The notes under the pieces were generated by a model, which did no database searches, was not told the DNA's origin, and was given only the letters and a program-made list of their open reading frames with translations. From NCBI GenBank assembly GCA_019279435.1, contig JAAALK010000287.1:26288162-26352161 (forward strand): DNA of 64,000 nt, written 5' to 3'. The stretch is from Zizania palustris (lineage: Eukaryota; Streptophyta; Magnoliopsida; Poales; Poaceae). Below are positions 33,811-46,336 of the stretch, piece by piece. A program made the translations under genes and the position numbers. Each line of letters opens with the position of its first letter. The stretch's first letter is position 1.

Positions 33811-35827
33811 CTATTTCTTCTCAGGATTGCCGCCGCTGTAGCCGAACGGGTTCTTCCTGGCCCAGTTCCACTGGTCCCTGCACATATCCTCGATTCCAAA
33901 CCGAGCACTGCGAGCAGCACAAAGCACAGAACAATTCAGCAAATCTGTCGCGCGCGCACGCAAGAACAAACCTTGTTGAAATCTCGGTGAGATATGGCGG
34001 CTAAAAGCCTGAAATCTTGGTAGGAATCAGGGGCAGGTGCTGCTACGTACCTCCAGGCGAGCTCATCCCTGGCCTTGTCAGTGGAGGCGTACACCTCCGT
34101 GGAATCGCCCGGCCTCCTGGGGCAAATCTTGATGGGAATTTTCTGCGATTTCGCAGCCAGAAACGTCAGCTTTGAGCCAGTTTCAGATTGGGAAGGAGAT
34201 GAGGGAAAATGTCAGCTAGCCATGGACGAATGAAGCGTACCTTCCCGGACGCCTCCTCGAACGCCTTCACCACCTCGACGACGGTCGCTCCACGACCTGT
34301 GCCGAGATTGTAGGCCACGCATCCTGACGGAAAAATCGACAAGAACAGCAAGAGATGAGATGAAACTGGCTAAGCATGGATGGAAAACCGGGAGAGAAGA
34401 CGTGTTTGCGGTTTGCACCGATGTCTGGTGTTGACAAGAGCTTCTCCAGGGCAGAGATGTGGCCGTCGGCGAGGTCCACTACATGTATGTAGTCCCTGAT
34501 CTGAGGCACGTGTGTCAAAATGTTAAAAAGTTTAGATTTTGATTCTTGGAGAAAGAGGTACTTAATTATGAAAAAAACAGCAACTTTGAGACCATAGTCA
34601 TTCAGATTCGAGAAAAAAAGACAAAATTTTCGACTTGTATTCATGGTGGTCTCACCGCGGTGCCGTCCCTGGTGGGGTAATCGACGCCATAGACGTTGAG
34701 CTCGGGGCGCCGGCCGACGGCGACATGCTGGATGTACGGCAGAAGGTTGTTGGGGACGCCCCTGGGATCCTCCCCGATGTCGCCGCTCCGGTGAGCGCCG
34801 ATGGGGTTGAAGTACCTCAGCATGATCACTCTCAGCTCCGGGTCGGCTACTTGCAGTTGCCGGAAGTAGTTCTCCAGGATGAGCTGGGCAAGACAGGAAT
34901 CACACGATCGATCGATGCCGTTAGAAATCGTGCGTGATGCGACATGCGAGCATGTTTGGCACAAGGCATGCTACGAAATCTTGTCACTGTTTGTTTCTAC
35001 TCACCTTGGTGCAACCGTACGGGTTCAGAGCGCTCAGCTTGGAGTCCTCGACGCAGGGCGTCTTCTCCGGCTGGCCGTACACCGTCGCCGACGAGGAGAA
35101 CACCATCTGTACCATACATCTCATCAAACGTAACATCATATGTGTAATCATATAGCTTCAGTGATGCGAAGAACAGTTGCGATATATAATTATATATACC
35201 TTCTTGCAGCCGTACTTGTTCATGGCGGCGTAGAGGTTCATGGTGCCGGCCACGTTGTTCTCGTAGTACATGTGGGGTGCGCGACGCTCTCCCCCACCGC
35301 CTTCAGCCCGGCGAAGTGGATGACGGCGTCGTAGCTGAAGACGAACACAGGGAATCAGAGGAAGCCATGCTTTGATTACACGTGGAAATGAAGTAAGTTC
35401 AGATCGATAGAAATCGAAGGCCTTGAGAACGACCTCTTGGCGGCGAACACCTTCTCCATGTCATCCTTGCTCTTCAGATCGCCCTGAAATGAAGACGACG
35501 AGCGAGAAGCAGATCAAACAATCTCGCCGTTGAGACGGGTGCAAGAGTGCAAGAAGAAGAAGAAGAAGACGTGGTGAGAGAGAGGGGGGGAGGGGGTACG
35601 GGGATGAAGTCGAGGCGGGAGGAGAGGGCGGGGCCGGCGATGAGGCGGACGCGGTCGAGCGCCTCGGGGACGGAGTTGTGGAAGTTGTCGACGACGGTGA
35701 CGACGTAGCCCTTCTCCAGCAGCCGCAGCACCGTGTGCGTCCCGATGTACCCCGCTCCCCCCGTCACCAGCACGCTCTCCCCCTTCCTCCCCTCGCCATT
35801 CTCCGCCCCGCCGCCGCCGCTCGCCAT
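33811..35827 (-). CDS. UGE3: UDP-glucose 4-epimerase (UGE), with a one-base deletion in exon 3
   Basis: Nine exons on the minus strand: 35600-35827, 35434-35483, 35200-35334, 35005-35106, 34656-34883, 34419-34500, 34241-34323, 34051-34142 and 33811-33907. Every exon is recognisable: NAD-binding VLVTGGAGYIGTHT, VVDNFHNS, the IHFAGLKAVGES strand, catalytic FSSSATVYG and the YxxxK pair in NPYGCTK, RYFNPIGAHRSG, YPTRDGTA, RDYIHVVDLADGH and CRDQWNWARKNPF. The enzyme interconverts UDP-glucose and UDP-galactose in the cytosol, feeding cell-wall and galactolipid synthesis. In exon 3, after SVAHP, the reading frame breaks: the G4 run at 35273-35276 is one base short of what the downstream codons (MYYENN) need, and exons 1-4 have a total length one base off a multiple of three. 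With the frame kept the protein would be about 365 residues. Real lesion or homopolymer sequencing error cannot be told apart here. The donor of exon 2 is GTCGTT, which is unusual. Confidence 0.88.
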
Positions 35828-38277
35828 CGCTTTGCCTTTTGTGTGTGCTCGTGACCGATCGACGAGGCTGGCTAGCTGCGCCGCGCGCATCTGCGAGATT
35901 TTATAACGGATCGTGCAGTGGCGGATCACGCGCGAGCCGTGCGGCGCGGCGCGGCGCGGTGCGGTGGAGGAGGCGTCCGCTCCCGTGTCGATCGATCACC
36001 CGCCCGGTTTTACGTGCTGTTCGGATAAAAACGGCCGGCGAATCCTCGGGTCAACTGCCGTTTTGACTCTCGTCGTCAACGCGAGAATCCGGATTCAACG
36101 TAACGGGATAAGCGAGAATCCGGTTCCAAATTCCGGAGTTTGGCCTGAGTTTTTTACAAGGTTGTTAATTCCGTTCCAAGTTTGGCTAAAATATTTCGGT
36201 ATGGAACAATAACGGTGTAATGTTTCGGGGTCTAATAAAATAATATAAATATATTTAAAATATATATTAAATCAATTAAATATGATATGTTTTAATACAT
36301 TGATATCTTGAATATAGTGTATAGTTTAAATACCAATATAATATATTGCTCAATATAAGTAATATGTAACACATATTAAAAAAACCAAAATGCAATTTTG
36401 ATTGGAATGACCGGTATGTATCGGGACCGACATGTATCGGGCAGTATTGACCGAAATGGCCAGTATTGAAGCTGGAACGGTACACTACTTAATACGTATC
36501 GGTTTAAATAACGGAATAGTACATACCGGCTATTTCAGTCGGTAGCAGAACGGAATTGATAAGCTTGGTTTTTCAGGTGAGTTTATCTGTTTCTATTTTA
36601 TTTTACATTAAAAATAAAAGTATTTAAAGATATTGTTGGTCAGCTGAGTGGTTGCTCTGGCGTTTTGCTGGACTAGAAGGGTCTCTTCTTAGTGAGATTT
36701 CTCCAAGTATGTAGCATTCTGTGTTTAGATGTTATTTCCAGCAGAGAGAGAGGAGTGTAAGCAACAACCACATCCAATAGTTTGATGCCTGGCATCACAT
36801 TCTTGTTCCTTTTGCTCTCTTCTTCTTGTTCCAAAGTTCCAATGTGATGTGCATGCCATCAATGTTGGCTTCAATTCTTGACCATTCCAGGACCTCATCA
36901 CAGATAGGGAAAGGGCATGAGTAGTGCTAACCTACAGACCTACAGATTGCAAGATGGTTTTTTTCGGGTTGCAGAACTCAGGATATGCTTGGCATATCTT
37001 TAGATTCTAATTTCTTCAAGTTTTAGTTAAGCTAAACTTTAAGAAACCTTCAATATACATCCGTTGTGTGGATTGAGAAAGATTTGATAACTTGTCACCG
37101 TCAAGAAGTGGCTCCATTTTTTTGTCATCCTGACTCGCATATCAATTGTCGTTGACCTAAACGGTCACACATATTATTGTCTCGGAGTAATATCATAATT
37201 AAAGTATTAACTTCCTGGAGGGATGCTTAATGGGCTTGGATATGTATCCAGAGGAATGATGTGGGCTGTAAGAACTTGATCATGCCAATTCTCTGGGATG
37301 ATTCTGAATGTGCTGAAAACCTGAAACATACCTCCAGTGAGATGTTCATGGGCCATAAGAAATGGTTTCTGACTTTCCTGTGCTGCCCTGCCCCAGAAAT
37401 GTAAGCTCTGTGCAGTAGTTTTGCAGATGAGACTAGTTTTCTTATGATCTACTCTTCAACAATGGTCCCTGCATTGGTCACTGGTTACTTCTTTTCTCTG
37501 TCTCAGTACATACCCAGATGGACAGATCTCAGCAGACAGCACACAACATGGCCAGCCTTTTGATCCAGGACAATGTCAAAGGGAAAAACAAAGGGTAAAG
37601 GTAATTGAGCATGGGTTCCACTAGATCATCAATGATTTAAAGGTAGAAGCACAAAGAGAATGGTAAAAAGGCAATGCTTCAAGTGTGGTAATGGTAACAT
37701 CCAAGGGAAACAGCATGCATCTCTCCCCCCTGTTGTTACAGATATCTATCACATGCAGAAAAGGCACTGATAAGTTTCCTATGTGGATACATATGGAGTC
37801 CTGACAAGTTGTCATTTCACAATGATCAGGTCTGGAGGGAAGATCTCCTGGTACATAATACCTGATGAAAAGTGAAAGCAAAAAGTGAAAACACCACCAT
37901 GCAGATGAAGCCTTTACAATTACTGAAGCTGTATTATATTACTGTGACAGGTAAGAGAAAACACTGCCAGCTAGCAGAAAGGAAAATGAACAGAAGAGAT
38001 AAGGGCACTAGAATGTGATTTGTCATATTCATCAAACAGTAAATATCTACTTTGCTTCAATGATCCAATTGGCCGATTTCCATCACATATTCAGTTTGGA
38101 ATATAGTTCAACTGATCTTGTGAAGTGTGCCTTTAACCTATATCATAGGACACTTCACAGGTACACATCTATATCAAACTTATTACAGCGAAGCTTAAAC
38201 ATTGAATTATCCACAGCTCTGCACCAATTATCGATGAACGGTAGAGAAGTTCATATTGCCAATCTGTAAAGTATCCA
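35828..38277. other. Gene-free stretch upstream of the epimerase gene
   Basis: The first about 250 bases are GC-rich leader and promoter of the minus-strand epimerase gene (repeated CGGCGCGG-type units at about 35940-35965). A transposon-like inverted-repeat unit occupies 36167-36557. The remainder is AT-rich without recognisable genes; the end near 38277 borders the 3' UTR of the LRAT-like gene. Confidence 0.4.
36167..36557. mobile_element. Non-autonomous inverted-repeat element (about 390 bp)
   Basis: The left end AATTCCGTTCCAAGTTTGGC and the right end ...AGCAGAACGGAATT are inverted, and the homology continues imperfectly for about 50 bases (TTCGGTATGGAACAAT opposite GGAATAGTACATACCGG). 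The interior holds repeated CGGTA/TATCGGG-type motifs near the right side. No coding capacity and no clear target duplication. Superfamily not assigned. Confidence 0.55.
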
Positions 38278-40747
38278 TCACCTCTCACGTTTTCTCTTCA
38301 TAGGAAGCATGGTTTTGGGTTTCTCTGAACATTTGTTCACCGATCCTTCGTCTTCAATATGGCGTCTACCAAGGTGTGACGATAAATTCTCCACTTCAGT
38401 TTTTGCTACATCCTTTCTTACTCCTAAGTCAGTGATGTATCTACCAGCACAGTACATCCCAGCTGTGACAGTGGCCATTCCAAGTGGGCCAGCAGCAAAT
38501 AGCTTCAATGGAGTAGACAGGAGAGCTGCCAATGGTACACCAATGGCGGAAGATGCTTGCCCACTTGTCCCAATGCCAGGTTCCTCAATGGGTAGAAGCC
38601 CAGTCTTGCAGTAGAGTGCAAAGTCCTCACAATTGTTCTCAAATATGTCATAGTTTCCGAAACCATTTTGAAGCAAGTACATGGCTCTGTCTACCACAAC
38701 TTCTGGTGAGTCTGATTGGGCAATGGTGCAGGTTCCCCCACGCAGCTTTGCAAGGAAAACAGCAGACGGCACTCCATACTCGAAGCAGTAGAGAGAGCCA
38801 TTGCGAAGGAAGCAATCCAAACAAGTGAGGACAACACCGCTATCGGGCAGCTGAAACCCACAGTCTGGGAATGTTGGGCACTCTGATGAAGCCTCTGTTA
38901 TCAGGCTGGAGTTGGAGTTGGTTGAATCCGAGCCAGATTCTGCTTCTTTCTTTCGAGTAAAATGAACCACTTTGCTTCCTCCGACATAAATACCTGAAAA
39001 CAGCATTGGCGCCAGTTGAATAAGAACGTGACCAACACAAGATAAGTTTCACTAGCTGATAGCTATCATATGCTATAAAACATTAAAACCGAAGGTGAAC
39101 AATTAGCTTCACTGATTGATAGCTATCATTCAAAAGTTTCACTAGCTGATAGCTATCATTCCACAAAGGACAACTACATCCACCAATAAAATGCACTTGA
39201 GGTGACATACTGTCCATGTAGCGCATAGTGACACTGGTAGAAGTGTCCTCTACGCTTCCTAAAACTGGAGATGAAAAACCTCTGATTTGTAAAAGATCTC
39301 TGCTGTGATCAAGCAGCTGTGGTAAATACATCAGGAGGTAAGGAGCAATGATAACAATAGGTAACTGACATCAAATTCTCAATTAGTCAAAGCAGTTATC
39401 ATACGATACTTTGGTGACTTAAGCCTCTTTTGGAATGGATGAATTTTAAAGGAATTTTATAGAAAATATTGTAAAATTTCTGTATTCCTGTTCTTGGCTA
39501 CTGGAGTTCTCGACCACTACTAAAGAAATCACTTGTCAGTTTCAGTATAGTACTGGCCAAACTTACATCGATTTTTTGTGAGCAACCTCGAATTAACAAT
39601 TAAAACGCTTCCTCTCAGAGTAAAATAACAACAATAAGGCTATTTTCCACCCACAGAAAAAACCAAAACAAGTAAACACAGATACAGACAGACAAGTTGG
39701 TCAGCGGTAGGTGAGCAGCAACAAGTGTCATTTGTTCTACATGGGAAGCAGCAAACACAGCATGTGCCATCAGATCCATCTGGAAGGATTCCAGGATAGA
39801 GTTTGGGCAATTCAGTTGAACCCTCAATTCTACTTCTAGCAAACAGAGATGGAGTAGAAACATGGCATCGATCTTTATCAAGTATGTGCCTCCAATTTTA
39901 GCTGTTACAGCCTTACAGCCATCCTTCTACCATACTAAGAATGTTAATCCTACATATTTAACTCTGGACAGAAGGAAGATAGTTAAACTGTACGATAATC
40001 GGTGTGTGAGCGTTAGAGATTTGATAATTTGCCACCTTCTTAGCATCACATTTTTACCATGCTGTTTCATATTCATATTCATTGACCTAAATGATTCTAC
40101 GTGTTATTGTCTTGAGTGACATCATAATTGAGGAGTTATCTTGAAACATATTGAGAATGACAAATTATCAATTTTCCACGAACTTGTAAGCAGCGATTTT
40201 GCCTTGCATCCTGGACAACCAGAGACTTCTGTTGATGTACTTTGCCTAGCGAGAAGATCAAGCAGGGAAGCAGGAAGCAAAAGAATGGGCAACTGAGACG
40301 AAAGATACGTCCTCCAGTTACCGATGAACTAATAAAGTGGTAACCGCAACCTGAAATTCCAGATCGCAAACCAGAATTCCCGTTCAGGTTTGTAGCTTTT
40401 GATCGCATTCCAGTCGCACGCAGCAATCGGATTTGTTCCCAACCCAGCGGCGGCAGAGAAAATTTCCCCCATTGACTTGGCCGAGGTAGGATTCCCGGTC
40501 AAGGCAGCAACTTTTGATCACAGGTCAATCCCATGAGAAATTTTGCAGCATCGGCAGAAACGGAGAGCGCCGCCGTCATTGGCGACAATTCACGCACACG
40601 CAGTCGCGATCGCCTCCGAGTAGGAGGAGGAGGGGAGAGAGGTCGGGGCGTACCGTGGTGGGAGTAGGCGTACACGGCCCTCCAGGTGTAGATGTGGTCG
40701 CCGGGTCTGATCTCTGACCGCTCCACCCTGTTCGACAGCAGCCCCAT
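38278..40747 (-). CDS. LRAT-like (NC-domain) protein
   Basis: Two exons on the minus strand, 40654-40747 and 38278-38993, joined in phase 1 to give 269 residues; the intron is 1660 bases. Exon 1 carries MGLLSNRVERSEIRPGDHIYTWR and ends with the YSHHG motif whose His is the predicted catalytic histidine; exon 2 starts with IYVGGSKVVHFTRK. Later landmarks are LDCFLRNGSLYCFEYG, AMYLLQNGFGNYDIFENNCEDFALYC with the predicted catalytic Cys, and a hydrophobic segment LAALLSTPLKLFAAGPLG (about residues 190-225). This is the plant LRAT/H-rev107-like branch of the NlpC/P60 superfamily, annotated as NC-domain protein. Substrates in plants are unknown; acyl transfer or hydrolysis on lipids is likely. The C-terminus is basic (MKRKRER). 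Confidence 0.85.
38994..40653 (-). other. Intron of the LRAT-like gene
   Basis: Intron of 1660 bases bounded by GT (complement at 40652-40653) and AG (complement at 38994-38995). Near the 3' end, CACTAGCTGATAGCTATCAT occurs at about 39049 and 39139, with a variant at about 39110. A minus-strand open frame at 39083-39331 shows no domain. T-rich on the coding strand as expected for a plant intron. Confidence 0.6.
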
Positions 40748-43700
40748 CGCCGTCGCCGTCGCCGCCGCCTCTCTCCCGCCGCGTGTCGGCGCGCTCCTGC
40801 GGCTTCTAGTTCCTCCGGTCCATGGGAGCGAGCGGGAGTGGGATGGAGGCGGCGAATGGCGCGTGCTCTATATAAGGGGAGGACTGAGGAGACACTCGAG
40901 GCGGAGGCGGAGGCGGAGGCGGAGGCGAGGGAAGGAATATTCGCAGCGACGAGGAAGGGGTCGCGTCGCCGGGTTGGGCCCGAGCAGGTAAAAAATGTCG
41001 CCGTCACGGCGTACCAGGCAGGCAGGGCAGGCACCGCCGTTGCTTCGGTTCGCTGGGCTTCCGCTTCCACCGGCTGGACTGCTCGAGGTGATAAATAGCA
41101 ATAAAAAAGATAAGAAACGGATGTAATGATGAGAGGTCGAATCACGGTAAAACTCCGGTGAAATCACACGCCGGCGTGGTAGGTGAGACTAAAAACCGGC
41201 GGCCGTGGACGGCGGAGGAATACTCGGATCGGGCGCGATCCAGGGCAAAAAATCCTTTTTTTACCGTTTCAATTTACCCAGCTGCCTTGCCGCAACCCAC
41301 GCCAGGTCGTCATCGGTGCGTCGCACGGTGACGAACACCCGAGACGAGGGCCTCGTGCAGGTAGGGTACCCGGTAACTCACCCTGCAAGGTGTGGGACGG
41401 ACCACCAACTCCGGTCGCGCTCCTACCCTTGCCGCCATGGACGGTCGATGACGAGCTCCGAGCTCCGACCCTGCCGGAGCACGGCGTCTGACGATGATCT
41501 GGGCCGACACGGGATTCTCACTCCATGCGGGCCGTTCTGACTTGGGCCGTTCTTGCTCCGAGCAGTTATTCAAGACTGGTTTGCAGCTCTCCTTCTCTTC
41601 CGCACACATTGCTGGGCACAGATTCAGACTCATTTTCTTGCATCTGCAGGGCGTGTGAAGCAATCTGCATGTGCTCCGTTGCACTGAGGTTGTAACATCA
41701 CTTACCATGTAGTAGAATGGAAGGCATGGATGGAATTGACTAGTGCCGTCAACGGTAAGCATAGTTCTCTCCATCTCAAGAAAGCTGAAGTGCAAACTGC
41801 ATAACTGTCCTGGTTGTTCTTGAGTGAAGAAATGCTCTTCGAGTACACTTCAAATAGGTGTGAAGACGGCCTGCTTCTATCACAAGTGGATGCATGGATA
41901 TGATGTTCTAATAATGTCAGCGTGATAGGGTCAGGCAGGCAGGCAGGCTGGCCAGCTTAGTTGCATTGCATTTGCTTGCACATTTAACACACACACACGT
42001 ATTCTGAATACTGCAATCCATGTTGCTATGCTGGTCCTAGCATTATCTCTTCTACAGCGACAGCAGCCATGTCACCGGTCACGGGAAAGACAAGATTGGA
42101 CGCACTCCCGAACATAGATTGTATTGAAAAGAAGAAACAGGCGGCTGGCGATGCGGCGGCGCCGTGGTGGCGCGGCAGCAGTACAGGACCCGGGGACCCT
42201 TGGCCGAACCAGGTGGCTACAAACCTAACTCAAAACACACATACCACTCCTAAACTGCCCCCTTGTGCTTATATAGTGCGCAGGGCTGACAAACAACCCC
42301 AAAATATCGGAACTAAGTCTCCTTATCTTATCTTATCTTATCTGAACCACCTCAACTAATCTTGCTTATCTTATCTTATCCAACTGATTTGGTTAGCATG
42401 CTAACCTCTTGGGGGAGGTGGCACTGTTCACGTGAACAGTACCTGCGGTACTGTTTATGGGCTGGAGGGCAAGCCCACTTCCTGCCCATGACAAGCCAAC
42501 TCTTGCTTGTACATCACGGGCTTCATTAGTTGCTGGGTTTTCACCTAAATTTAAGTGTGCCACTGAAATTCCTGGTCAAAATTTCTCGGCTCTACGCATT
42601 GCCATTACTCCTGGAAGCTTTCCAGAAAGAAGAGCAGAAAGGTTGCATGAATCCTAATGTTCAGCAAAGAAATTCTCCAGAGTTGTCATTCCTTGCAATC
42701 ACCTAAGTATATTTCTTTAATTTAGTATTGATAACAGTAATCTCAATGTGGTACTAAAAGTTGTGGTCATTTGTTGACAGATTTGGAGTGATGCCAAGGA
42801 CATGAAATCTTGGGTCTGCAGCTGACACCAGACACCTTCTAAGTGATGAGAAGGCTGCTGCTAAAAAAAACCACCAGATTTCAGCCAGCAGCTCGGTTGG
42901 TCCTGTCAATTTCTTTTGCTTGCAAATACAGGAAGAAATACACGGTTGGAGAGCTAAAGCCAAGACAAGGAAACCTTAGCCGGGACGCAATTCCAACCGT
43001 GATTTGTTCATCAGTTTTTCCAGGAAGGAAGCTGCTGATTTTCTTTGATGTTTCTGTTCCTCTGGAGCCAGCGACAAAAAATAGAAAAAGGAAAATATAC
43101 ATGCTGAATTTTATGAGCTGATATGAAACACTAATTATAATTTCTGTCAGGTATGCTTGAACGACTTGGTGAAACTATAATATTAATGAAGGGTGTATTC
43201 TGACAATTTCAGAGTATGAATTGTCTGATATTTGCTGTTCTTGATTCATGAACTGTTGGGGCTTTCATGAAAGCTTCTTCAACTCTGCAAATTGCAATGG
43301 AATTTCTGAATTCTGACCTTGACGAAGCCTGAGGAAATCGAAATCCTCAACTTAACCACTACTAAAATCCAGCTCTGGTCTCGAAAACTAGTTTAATCCT
43401 AACAAATCAAACAGTCTCATGCTACTGTTTCGGTTTAATAACATATGTACTCAGCTAGCTAGCTAGCTGCATAATTCTTCATAAACAGAAAAAGAAAGTC
43501 TAGTACTTAGCTTCCAGCTGAACATATTAAAGGGCAAATTAATATTGGGGATTAAGCACAGTACAAAGTTACAGTAGAGTTTCTGGCTTTCAAGCCATGA
43601 CCAATCTGATGCAGCATATAAATTGAAATACCTGTATTTATTAATTATCTCTTGTACTCTTTCTTAAGCTGGAAGCAACATTCCCAACTACTTGTGCTGT

Positions 43701-44860
43701 TGTGTACAAGGTTTCTCTTGCTTTCAAAGCCTGCTCAGCTCTCCTCTCAGCTGAAATTAGTTGAGCTGAGAGCATCTTAGCCATTTAGATGAAAAAATAC
43801 ACTTAAGCAGGATGGCCAAAATAATGTCTTTCTTTTGGCTGAGTGCCAAAATAAGTAGCTAGATTACGAAGGCAAAACAAACGGTTTAGATTATAGACCC
43901 GTATTATGAGAATAAGTAGTTATGAAATCTAGAAATTAAACGGAATCTAAAAACCGAGAAACAACGACTTCTCTAGATGTTAGTAGTTGAAACAAATCTG
44001 CCCTGAACCGGTTAGCAAATAAACCCTCGTTTATGGATTTTACAACTATTAAATTTTATAATCAAAAGCTAGAATCTATACCGTTTGGAAAATATTCAAA
44101 TTACGAGATTAGTACTTGCATCTGTGACATGTCGAAAACTGAAATAAACGGTTTAGCGGAACTCAAATAAAACATTCAAATTAGAAGATATTTTATTTGA
44201 GTGTAACATTTAGTATTTTTAGAAGTTGGCAGTGCAAATATATTAATTTCATAATTTGCGCTATTATTATTATTATTTATAGAAGATGGATAAACCAAAG
44301 TAAAGTAAAAGCAACAAAAAAAAGCTGCTCCTTGATCCATCTTTTCTCAAACTAGAAGGATAAAAAAAATGGAAAAGATGAGCTAGTGGCCTTGGTCCTT
44401 GAACAGCAAAAGGCAGAGACGATAACTGCAATCTGCAGCTGCATCCACGCTTTTGTTTTGTGCAGCAATCCTTCTCTCCAAAAGCAAGCAGGACAGGACG
44501 CACGCGATAACACGCCGCAGGCCATCACTGGCGCAAGCAAGGAAGGACATGCATGCAGTAGAGAGTAGACCAGACCACCAGCTCCAGCCTCCAGCTAGCA
44601 ACTTGCAGCGTTGAACCTCAAAAGCACTGCATTCTTTGCAGCTATATCGCCATTGCCCCCCTTGTGTCGTGCCATCCTCCTACGTGCCCTAGCTATCTCA
44701 CCTCGCTTCCCTCTCATGGCTATCCATTCCATCTACATGTAACGTGTGTGGTGTGTGGTGTGTGGTGTGTGGTGTGTCTCTTGCTCCACGCAGTCTCTGG
44801 CGGCCGGGGTAGTTTGGTGGCGACGTCGTTGCAAACAGCGAGAGGAGGATCGAGAGGAGG
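40748..44860. other. Intergenic stretch between two divergent genes (LRAT-like minus, Rab plus)
   Basis: TATATA at 40869-40874, 122 bases before the LRAT-like start codon, is a plausible TATA box for that gene and is followed by a (GGCGGA)n run at about 40900-40925. At 42320-42380 there are TATCTTATCTTATCTTATCT repeats within sequence of retroelement flavour. A transposon-like AT-rich part lies at about 43860-44190, sharing phrases with the MITEs at 46811 and 53996. GTGTGTG-type repeats at about 44738-44778 precede the Rab gene. No further gene recognised. Confidence 0.4.
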
Positions 44861-46336
44861 ATGGCGGTGAGGAGCGGGGAGGCGGCGTCGGCGGTGGTGG
44901 AGGAGGAGGAGGCGGCGAGGTGGGAGGGGGAGAAGGAGGCGGAGATCGACTACGTGTTCAAGGTGGTGGTGGTGGGCGACGCGGCGGTGGGGAAGACGCA
45001 GCTGCTCGGCCGCTTCACCAAGGACGAGTTCTTCCTCGACTCCAAGTCCACCATCGGCGTCGAGTTCCAGACCCGCACCCTCAGCCTCCACCGCAAGCGA
45101 GTCAAGGCCCAGATCTGGGACACCGCCGGCCAGGAAAGGTCCCTCCTTTCTCCACCCCCCTCCACGTACACCCGCACCATGCACACATTCCATCGCAAAC
45201 CGCCATATCCATCGCCATGAAACTCTTGATCGATTACCAATTTACCATCTAATGAGACAACCATCCGACGATTGATTGTTTTGGTTTTGATCGCGCCCGT
45301 TAACTTGAAGCGCTGCAAGCACTGCTGCCTTTGGCTAGCTAACGTGTTCGTGCTCAACTCCGGGGGAGGAGACGGTGTCACTGTCAGAGTGTCACCCAAG
45401 AACCAGCCTCATTTCGCTCTCCTTGTAATCAATTAAGCTGAGAGCTAATTGGATCAGTACTAATACAATACTCAGTATAAAATTGGATTGGATTTGTTGG
45501 GAAGATAAGGATGCGGATGTAGTGGCAGTCAGTATACAATGCGTCAGGCCACTAGAGACCAGACCCGGCCTATCACTCAACTCTGAAAGTGATCCCTGTA
45601 TGAACCACTATCTCATTTGCAGGAAAAAGATTTGATAGAAACCATCACGCAGCAGATCAGTCTTACGTGCCTAACCTAACCTTGATCTGTTCTTGGATTA
45701 GGCAGCTTGGTGCTCTGTTTTTAATCGATGAATTATGCAACGAACTGAATATTTTCTGTGGAATTCATGTGTTCCCAAGGGATGTTGATATGTGCGTGGA
45801 GGAAAGATTTGATTTTTGGGGGGGGAAATTTGAAGAAAGTTTGATTGGAATTTGGGCGTTGCAGGTACAGGGCGGTGACGAGCGCGTACTACCGCGGCGC
45901 GCTGGGCGCCATGGTGGTGTACGACATCACGCGGCGGCGGACGTTCGAGAACGTGGCGAGATGGGTGGAGGAGCTTCGCGCGCACGCGGAGGGCTCCACC
46001 GTGGTGGCGCTCATCGGGAACAAGGCCGACATGCCGGCGCACCGCCGCGAGGTGGCCGCCGACGAGGCGGCGCGGTTCGCGGAGGAGCAGGGGCTCTTCT
46101 TCTCCGAGGCGTCCGCGCTCTCGGGCAACAACGTGGACCGCGCCTTCCTCACGCTCCTCGAGGAGATCTTCGCCGTCGTCTCGCGCAGGGCGCTGGAGCT
46201 CGACGAGGCCCGGCGGATGCGCAACGGCGGCGCCGCCGGCGACGAGGCGCTGTCGCTGAAGGGGACCACGCTCGACGTCGGCTCCATCATGGAGACCAGC
46301 GCCATGAAGAAGAGCTCGCAGTGCGCCTGCTCCTGA
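44861..46336 (+). CDS. Rab GTPase, RabA (Rab11) clade
   Basis: Two exons, 44861-45138 and 45865-46336, joined in phase 2 for 249 residues. After an acidic/Ala-rich N-terminus of about 30 residues come FKVVVVGDAAVGKTQLL (P-loop), STIGVEF (switch I), WDTAGQER (switch II, split by the intron exactly after the first two bases of Arg), YRAVTSAYYRGALGAMVVYDITRR, GNKADM (guanine specificity) and SEASAL. The extended C-terminus ends in QCACS, with a cysteine pair for geranylgeranylation. RabA proteins direct trans-Golgi/recycling traffic to the plasma membrane and cell plate. The intron position is the one usual for this clade. The exact RABA subgroup (A4/A5/A6-like) cannot be fixed by eye; it is rather divergent from the best known members. 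Confidence 0.88.

Noticed and set aside
39083..39331. Possible extra exon in the LRAT-like intron
   Set aside because: The two flanking exons already join in phase to give a full-length family protein, and the sequence contains short repeats.
42069..42420. Possible intact retroelement with TATCTTATCT repeats
   Set aside because: Only a promoter-like AT motif and simple repeats are visible; no paired LTRs, primer site or coding domain could be found.
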